From Lathyrus oleraceus (lineage: Eukaryota > Streptophyta > Magnoliopsida > Fabales > Fabaceae), in NCBI RefSeq assembly GCF_024323335.1, contig NC_066581.1, positions 439,804,281 to 439,868,280 of the forward strand: a stretch of DNA of 64,000 nt, given 5' to 3'. The position numbers and the translations under genes were made by a program. Below are positions 57,071 through 64,000 of the stretch, piece after piece. How positions within the stretch are numbered: the first letter of the stretch is position 1; each line of letters starts with the position of its first letter. The notes below the pieces were generated by a model. The model made no database searches. It saw only the letters and a list, made by a program, of their open reading frames with translations, and was not told where the DNA came from.

Positions 57071-58288
57071 TGTTGGTTCTAAGTATTGGCAACAATTTTG
57101 GTAAAACAAAGAGTGTTCACAAGATGTTGTGTGTGATGTCTTAACATGAGATATCCTATGTACCTGTTGGAGCTTAAGAAACATAATTATGCAGGATTAT
57201 TTCAGAATGTCATACACCATGTCATGGCATCTGATATTGTGTACCTGCTGGAGTTTAAATGGAAAACATAATTATGCAGGATTGTATCAGGATGTCATAC
57301 ATCATGTCATGGCATCTGATATGTTTGTACCTGCTGGAAATTATAAAAGGAATTATGGAATTATACAGGATTGTTCCAGGATGTCAGACCCGATGTCATG
57401 ACATCCTATACACAGAACATTCAATATGTATGTTTGGTGTTATGTGATTGCGCAATTAATGGCAATCTATGTATGATTGAAGATCTGATTTACAAGCACA
57501 TTCAATCATTGATTACAACCTGATTTACTTATTTTGCAAGGAGATCTAACCAACTGTCATAAGAAGATTTAATTGGAAAATAGTTTTAGGGTTTTCAAGA
57601 TGTCCAAGCCCAGCTGAAAGCTTCTATAAAAAGGGACTTGGAAAACCTGATTGAACCTACAACCAATACTGAGCGAAATACTGAGTGAGAGCTAGGGTTT
57701 GTGTCTTGTTTAGTCGTGAGACTTGTAAGCCATTCAAGTCATCCATAGATGATTGAATTGGTCTGATTTGTGGTTGTAATTTATCACTCAGAGCTTGTAA
57801 GCAAGAGTGTGTGTCTACTTGATCAAAGTTGTTAAGCAAGATCAAGTGTGTGTCCTCTTGATCAAAGCTGTTAAGCAAGATCAAGAGTGTGTCTACTTGA
57901 TTGAAACTGTGAAGTAAAAACAAGTGTGTGTTATTGAAAAGTGTTTTCTTTTCTCAAGGAATTGTTGTTTAAAATCACAGGTGTGATTGTAGGGAAGTGA
58001 GTGGGTTCTCATATCTAACAGTGCTTAGGTAGAAATTGCACGGGTAGAGATTAGGTGAGAAAGACTGTAACTTGTTGAAGTGTACGGAGAGTCTTTGAAC
58101 TGATTCTATTTTAGTGAATTTCCTTCCTAGCTTGGTAGCCCCCAGATGTAGGTGAGTTGGACCGAACTGGGTTAACAATTGCTTGTGTCTCTTGCATTAC
58201 TATTCTATATCTTTATCCTGTTTGCATTACTCAGATATTAATGTCATGACATTACCTTCGACATCTCATATCTGATACCAGAATTTCA
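57071..58288 (+). mobile_element. Solo LTR of a SIRE/Maximus-type copia element
   Basis: The 1218-base LTR starts TGTTGGTTCTAAG and ends ...ccagaatttca. It is flanked by ATACC on both sides (57066-57070 and 58289-58293). Its second half matches the SIRE LTRs (cttggtagcccccaga, gatgtcatgacatcc), and it has a TATA-like box (tataaaaagg) at 57625-57634. No internal region remains, so the two LTRs recombined. Confidence 0.9.
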
Positions 58289-58293
58289 ATACC

Positions 58294-58454
58294 GGTGAAG
58301 AAGACCTCCTTGTGACCTATATTCCCATTACATTCCATTTGTTCATGGCGGGAAAATTCCATGTTATTCTAATATTTAATTCTCTCTTACCTTGATTGTC
58401 TAGAAGCCGTTTCTATCCATACATTCAGGTCCAAGAAGATTAAATAGGGGTAGC
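58294..58454 (+). other. End of the element C 3' UTR with polypurine tract
   Basis: The 3' UTR resumes after the solo LTR and ends in taaataggggtagc (58441-58454). This is the same polypurine tract as in elements A and B. Confidence 0.75.
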
Positions 58455-59314
58455 TGTCATACCCCAAAATTCGCCCTACCCTTCACATCGATCATGTAGG
58501 TCAGTAACTCCAAACATTTGCATATCATCCTCATCCATTCATTTCATTGAATAAGCATGATACAACTAGAGGCGACACGTGACTTGAATTCATGTGTTTC
58601 TTCGTGCACTGATGCGTTTGTTCATTCATTTCATTCAACCATGGTTTAATACGATTTACAAGTCTTGTGATCATTTGGGGTCATTGGTTCACTGCATGTC
58701 GTTATCTGATTCATCTTTTTATCATTGCATCATAATACTTTTCCATTGATCTCAGTTTCAAACGGATTTTTGATTTCAAGTTAAGTCGAATGGATTTTTG
58801 TTCGAGTTAATTTTAGTTCAAATTGATGTTTGGTAGTTCAATTGAATTTTTAGAATTTTAATCATTGTAGAATTTTATTTCTTTTTCTAATGGGCCATTT
58901 TTGTTAAATTAGAATTAAGCCCATTTTAATTCAAATTTCATTTTCAATATCCGATTCCATTTTGATTATCCAAAGTCCATAAAATTTCCAAATCCATGAC
59001 CCATTTTCAAATCCAATTTTTAATAAAACCATTAACCATATCCATTAATCATTTACAATCAAAAGCAATTCCAATTTTTAAATCCAAATTTGTAACCCAT
59101 ATCCATTTTTAAACCAAATGAACCAATCCATTTTTGTAAGCCCATATTAAATATCCAAATATCCAACTTATCCAATTTCCATATCCAATGTATCATACCC
59201 ATTTAACCATAATTAACCCAACAATCCAGTTAGTCCATTTCCATGTCAATATCCAATGACCCCATATTTGGCCCATGTCCATAGCAACCCATCTCGTAAT
59301 GAATCTAATCCATA
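58455..59314 (+). repeat. 3' LTR of element C, cut by the LINE
   Basis: It starts TGTCATACCCCAAAATTCG and matches the 5' LTR (32670-33510) closely until 'aatctaatccatat', where a T run opens the LINE. The remainder would lie beyond the window. Confidence 0.88.
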
Positions 59315-59379
59315 TTTTTTTTTTGATAAGCACTTGTATTAAAACGCACAAGGGGTGCAACCCAATACAAAGGGAAAAG

Positions 59380-62300
59380 TTATGATCCAATGAAACTTGC
59401 AGGATTATCAAACCATAATTCTCTATTAATAACTATACTCCCCTTAGACAAAATAGAAATCCAATCCCACCCAACAGATTTAATAATCAATAAAATCTCT
59501 ACCACATTCCAAATGGAATGTTTAAAAACCAAATTATTTCTCGCATTCCAAATGCTCCAACAAACCAAAGACCAAATAAACGCGAAAAAAGACGACTTCA
59601 CTTTTCCATCCAAAGAATTAGACAAAAATAACAGTACATCTTCTCTGGTAACAATAGTAACAATATCCGATAAATCCAATATAGTATCAAAAACCACTCC
59701 AAACCATGAGAACACTTCCTTCCAAATGGTTTTAACTTTACAACACTTAAGAAAAAGGTGACCAACAAATTCCTCTTCTAACTCACATAAGGGACAAAAA
59801 GAACCCTCCACACCCAAAATCACACCTCTATGCGAAAGTTCTTTTCTCGTCGGTAAGGCTCCCAAGATCCATCTCCACCCAAACAACTTGACTTTACACG
59901 GGATAGTAGCTTTCCATAATCTTTTAAGTTCACAACGTCTAAACTCACTACCAATATGATTAACCGCATTCAATGAGTACAAACGTTTAAAAGCATTCCT
60001 AACCGAAAAGCCCTCCACATCTCTCCACAAATTAATTTATCAGCCTCATTCAAACACGGTTTTACATCCTTTAAGATCTCTGTTAACTCCTTCCAATCCT
60101 CCAATAATTCACCTACTAATAAGGTAGAATCAACACCCACCTTCCAACTCCAACCCTCATTCTCCCATAAACCACAATTAATCACAAGAGCATTAGGAAA
60201 AGAGCAAACCTCAAATAACCGAGGAAAAAGAAGTTTAAGAGAAATATTTCCCAACCAACAATGCTTCCAAGCAAGAAAAGAATTGCCTCTTCCCAATTTA
60301 CAAGAAAATGAGTCACAGAACCAATCATGACCGCCAAAAGGAGTACCACAAACTAACCGAATATCTCTCCACCATAAAGAGTAATTAGACAAAACAGGCT
60401 TCGACACCACATCACAAAGAGATTGCAGTCCACTACCATATCTAAATTGAAGTAAATTAAAGCAAATCGCATGCTTATCATTAAGAAAACGCCAACCCCA
60501 TTTACTCATCAAAGACAAATTAAACCACTCCACATTCTTAACACCTAAACCTCCTTCCTCCGTTTTCAGACAAATTTTATCTCAACTAACCCAACACATT
60601 TTTCTACTTCCACCACCATCTCCCCATAAGAAATTCCTTTGAATTTTGATAATATCCTCCAAAACACACTTAGGAGCCTTAAATAAAGAAAGTAAAAAGA
60701 TAGGCAGATTGTTAATCACCGAATTAAGTAAAGCAACCTTACCTCCAAGAGATAGTTGTTTCCCTCGCCAACCACTCAACCGCTTCTTCATCTTAGAAAG
60801 CATCATAGACCAAAAAAGTCTACGTCTATGGTTACCTCCAATAGGGATACCAAGAAAAGTAAAAGGTATCTTTTCCAACTTACAAGCCAAAAAAGAAGAC
60901 GCCGATTCCAAAATAACATCCTCCACATGCACACCATACAACTTACTTTTCTTTAAATTAATACACAATCCCGACACCAATTCAAAACCCCTCAATAAAG
61001 TTTTAATACACCATAAGTTTTCCTTAGATCCATCACACACTAACACCGTATCATCTGCAAATTGGAGCATCTCAAAATGAATATCCTCCGAAACCACAAA
61101 ACCTTTGAACGAATCCAACGAAACCGCTTTCCTCATCATACCCGCCAAACCTTCTCCCACCAAAAGAAAAAGAAAAGGAGAAAGAGGATCTCCTTGACGT
61201 AACCCTCTAGATGTATTAAATTCCAAAGTTGGGCTACCGTTAACTAAAATTGAAACCGAGCTAGAAAAAATCGTACCTTCCATCCACTTCATCCACACCT
61301 CACCAAAACCCATTTTTCTAAGCATAAATTTAAGGAAACCCCATGAAACACAATCATAGGCTTTCTCAAAATTAACTTTCAACACAATACATTTCCTACG
61401 CTTCCTTTTCGCAAAATCTAAAATCTCATTAAGCACCACCACCCCATCAAATAATTATCTCCCTTCAATGAATGTCGTTTGAAAAGGCGATACAAGTTTA
61501 CCAATCACCAATCTCAACCTAGCCGCCAGAATTTTTGAAATTAACCGATATAAGCAACCCACTAAACAAATAGGACGATACTCATCAATGCTTATCGGAC
61601 AATCAACTTTAGGAATAAGAGCAAGAAAAGATGCCGTCGCGGATCGAGGGAGAACACCACGCACATAAAACTCTTGAACAAAATTAACCACGTCCTTCTT
61701 CACAAAATTCCAACACTTTTTCAAAAAACCAAGCGGAAAACCATCCGGGCCCGGACTCTTATCACAATCACTTAACCACACAATCTCTTTAATTTCATCC
61801 ACTTGGAATGGGGCTTCCAACAAATCTCTATCTTCCACACTTAGAACATTAAAATTAAGCCCATCCAGAGTCGGTCTATCCTCCATCGGTTCCGTAAAAC
61901 GGCTTTTAAAATGATTAAAGATCTCACTTTTAATCTCCTTCACACCTTCCATCCGACATCTTGAAGTAACCAAAGAGACAATATTATTTCTCCTAAATCT
62001 CCCCTTCATAACAGAATGAAAGAATTTGGAGTTAGAATCCCCAAGACGAATCCAATTACACCTAGCTTTTTGGTGCAAGAAGTTATCGCGCAAAAGCATA
62101 GAATTCCACACCTCTTTCGTAGCCATCTCTCTATTACTCCTCAAAGAATCAACAATGCCATCCTCCGCTAAATCCGCTACCACCAAATCCAACGAGTTAA
62201 GTGCACCCACCGCTTTTTCCACATTCAAGTCAAGCAACCCGAAGACCTCTTTATTCCAACTCTTCAATTTTGATTTTACCGCCAACAATTTTTCTTTCAA

Positions 62301-63122
62301 AATAAAGCTCGCCTTCCCTCTCCTACTAGTAGTAATCCAAATATCACTCACCAAAGGAATGAAATCATCATGCTCACACCACCCTTTAAAAAACTTAAAA
62401 GGTTTTGGACCCCAATCCACAAAATTGCAATTTAACCAAATAGGACAATGGTCTGAGATAGACCTATCCCCCGCCACAATCCCTCCCACACCCCACAAGT
62501 CAAATAATTTCTCAGAAATGAGGAATCTATCCAACCTACTACAAGCACTCCCATCCAAATTGTACCAAGTAAACCTCTTATTAATCATTGGGACATCCAC
62601 CAGATTCATCAAACTAATAAAACCCTTAAAGTCCTTCGCCTCTTTTATGTTAAAATTATTCAAAATACCCTTCCTCTCCGCTTTTACCCGGACAGTATTA
62701 AAATCACCATCAACACACCATAACCCTTCTGGAAATTTTGATTTAAACTCAACAAGCCTCGCCCAACAGACCCTCTTCTTCTCAATAAAACAGGAAGAAT
62801 AGACATTAACCAAATAAAGATTAATACTAGACCACAACACATGAATACCAAGAAACCCTTCCCCAACAAAACTAGCCACCAGAGCAAAATAAGTTTTCTT
62901 CCACAATGTTAAAATACCTCCAGATCTACCCACTGCGCATTTAGAACTCCACTCCGCTATAGAATCATTCCAAAAAGAATCCAAAGAGATAACATCAATA
63001 GCATGAATCTTGGTTTCTTGAATAAAACACACATCTGCCTTAGAATCACAAATTAAATTTCTCAAAGAACGCAATTTAGCTTTGCATCCACACCCACGAA
63101 TGTTATACGACGCAATAATCAT
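59380..63122 (-). pseudogene. LINE ORF2: AP endonuclease, reverse transcriptase, zf-RVT; broken
   Basis: The minus-strand frame starts MIIASYNIRGCGCKAK at 63122 and is about 1247 codons long, a normal length. The APE-type endonuclease covers roughly residues 1-230 (QETK, VDGDFNTVR, SDHCPIW). It nicks target DNA. Reverse transcriptase is at about 450-800 (YRPICLVGCLYRLISKILA, GLRQGDPLSPFLF, LQFADDTVLV at about 690). A cysteine-rich zf-RVT domain near the end has FCPLCELEEEFVGHLFLKC. Breaks are a TAA at 61455-61457, where relatives appear to have glutamine, a stop at 60582-60584, and a one-base frameshift near 60030. The three pieces are otherwise collinear, so this was a full-length ORF2 that decayed lightly. 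Confidence 0.92.
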
Positions 63123-63148
63123 TTAAAATGATTTGATTTTGCATCCAC

Positions 63149-64000
63149 CTAATTAACCACACACTTATCGGCTAACTCCCTCACGTTTATAGCTTCAATT
63201 TGCAACCTTTCAGGCCCTCCTCCCGTCAACCCCAAACATTTTGCTCTATGCCAAATTTTACGCGCCACACCACGATTAACCTCATCAACATCTACCGGTT
63301 CCACACTAACACTTTCCTCCACCGATTCAAAAGAAGAACGATACTGACCAACCCCCTCGTTCTTACCGTGAGCAATTTTAATGCTATTCAACCTCAATCT
63401 AGAAACAGGCAACTTAGAAAGAGTCTATGAACCATCACTAAAACTGCCTCTGTAACCACTGCTCCGCATAGACATAGCACTCTCCTTCCTGCTACCCTTC
63501 GAATTTCTCAACCTCTGCCCACCAACCAATAATTTCAACCCCATTACCGTCCCAGACAGTGTCGCCTCACTGTCCAGCAAATGTCCACCAGACCTAGAAA
63601 AATCCACACCCTGAACCACTGTTTCACATCTCCCCACAACAGCCCTCCCACCTGCCACCACATCAACCGACAACGAAACAAATTCACCAAACTCATGTTC
63701 TGCCGAATCACCCACAATTCCTTTAACTCCAGCCACCAAACTACTGCTCCCTAAAGGAACCCGCACACAGGACCCTGCCGACTCCGAAGATAATGAAACC
63801 TTATGCTCAGATTCTTTGACTACCGTATCCGCATCAACATTCGAACAGTAACCAAAGCTACCACAAACCTTCGACCCTGAATCCATCGCCTTCCCTCCAA
63901 CCTGTGAAAACAAGTGAGCATGACAACGACCAACACCTTTAACAAAATGTGTAGCCGTCCCTGATCGGATGCCAGTACTATCCTTCGAACAATTCCCATC
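63149..64000 (-). pseudogene. LINE ORF1, C-terminal part (partial at window edge)
   Basis: One minus-strand frame runs from the right edge to TAA at 63149, broken by a TAG at 63425-63427. The visible part is serine-, glycine- and valine-rich with low complexity and no zinc knuckle, as expected for the tail of a plant L1 ORF1 RNA-binding protein. The RNA-binding and CCHC regions would lie beyond 64000. It ends 26 bases before the ORF2 start. The assignment rests on position more than on sequence. Confidence 0.6.

Larger units (their letters stand above)
32670..59314 (+). mobile_element. Ogre/Tat element C: gag-only, host of four nested insertions
   Basis: It runs from the 5' LTR start TGTCATTCCCC at 32670 to the 3' LTR (58455 onward), which a LINE cuts at 59314. 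The order is LTR, PBS (42531), repeat-bearing leader, gag (43404-44963), 3' UTR, polypurine tract and LTR. No protease, reverse transcriptase or integrase sequence occurs between gag and the 3' UTR. Taking out the chromovirus-like element, the SIRE element and the SIRE solo LTR leaves an internal region of about 6.5 kb and a 5' LTR of about 3.4 kb. It looks like a non-autonomous derivative that would have needed enzymes from a full relative. CATAT at 32665-32669 is the likely left target site, but its partner is not in the window. Confidence 0.8.
59315..64000 (-). mobile_element. L1-type LINE (non-LTR retrotransposon), 5' end outside the window
   Basis: The T10 run at 59315-59324 is the poly(A) tail of an element on the minus strand. 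A short 3' UTR ending in ttatcaaaa (59325-59379) precedes it. ORF2 with endonuclease, reverse transcriptase and a zinc-binding domain, then part of ORF1, fill the rest to the window edge. It interrupts the 3' LTR of element C. The target duplication cannot be checked because the left junction of the element on its own strand is beyond 64000. Confidence 0.9.

Noticed and set aside
57071..58288. Part of the adjacent SIRE element
   Set aside because: It has its own target duplication ATACC and different LTR ends, so it is a separate insertion.
62026..62802. 258-codon plus-strand frame
   Set aside because: It is the antisense shadow of the LINE endonuclease frame, which has clear domains on the minus strand.
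1..64000. A new multi-gene defence or metabolic system
   Set aside because: All coding stretches are transposon proteins or one probable gene fragment. No operon-like or clustered host genes are visible.

Overview
This window is repetitive plant nuclear DNA. I find no complete host gene, no rRNA or tRNA gene and no CRISPR array. The families point to a legume, probably tribe Fabeae (pea, vetch or grass pea): very long Ogre/Tat-type Ty3 LTR retrotransposons with LTRs starting TGTAAGACCCC or TGTCATACCCC, SIRE/Maximus-type Ty1-copia elements, a shorter chromovirus-like Ty3 element, an L1-type LINE and a hAT DNA transposon. The species is inferred from family content only.

Layout. (1) 1-6723: 3' end of Ogre element A, with 3' UTR, polypurine tract and complete 3' LTR. 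It abuts an inverted fragment of a related LTR (E, 6724-7635). (2) 7636 to about 14700: 3' part of Ogre element B, with a broken integrase end of pol, a structured 3' UTR and a truncated 3' LTR. (3) About 14700-29001, minus strand: Ogre/Tat element D, with gag remains, a repeat-bearing 5' UTR, a PBS and a 5' LTR. This LTR was split by a solo LTR of its own family (19849-23976, TSD ACTAC) and by a hAT transposon (24624-27757). It also carries what looks like a captured exon piece of the tRNA-wybutosine gene TYW1. (4) 29002-32669: poorly resolved retroelement debris, a probable copia LTR, a CACTA-like terminus and microsatellites. (5) 32670 to the right end: Ogre/Tat element C, plus strand, which holds four later insertions: a chromovirus-like element in its 5' LTR (34490-40919, TSD GAATC), a complete SIRE/Maximus element in its 3' UTR (47404-55579), a SIRE-type solo LTR (57071-58288, TSD ATACC), and an L1 LINE in its 3' LTR (59315 to beyond 64000, minus strand).

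Nothing here looks like a working gene set. Every coding region is broken by stops, frameshifts or truncation. Element C is notable because gag passes straight into the 3' UTR with no protease, reverse transcriptase or integrase, so it would have needed enzymes supplied in trans.

The best leads for unrecognised biology are RNA-level signals in the Ogre elements (covarying hairpins after the pol stop, a roughly 38-unit CAAC-N6-GTTG array, 5' UTR repeats with GCTT-loop hairpins), the TYW1 fragment in an LTR, and the signs that the chromovirus-like element was mobilised in trans. Repeat counts and LTR divergences were made by eye.
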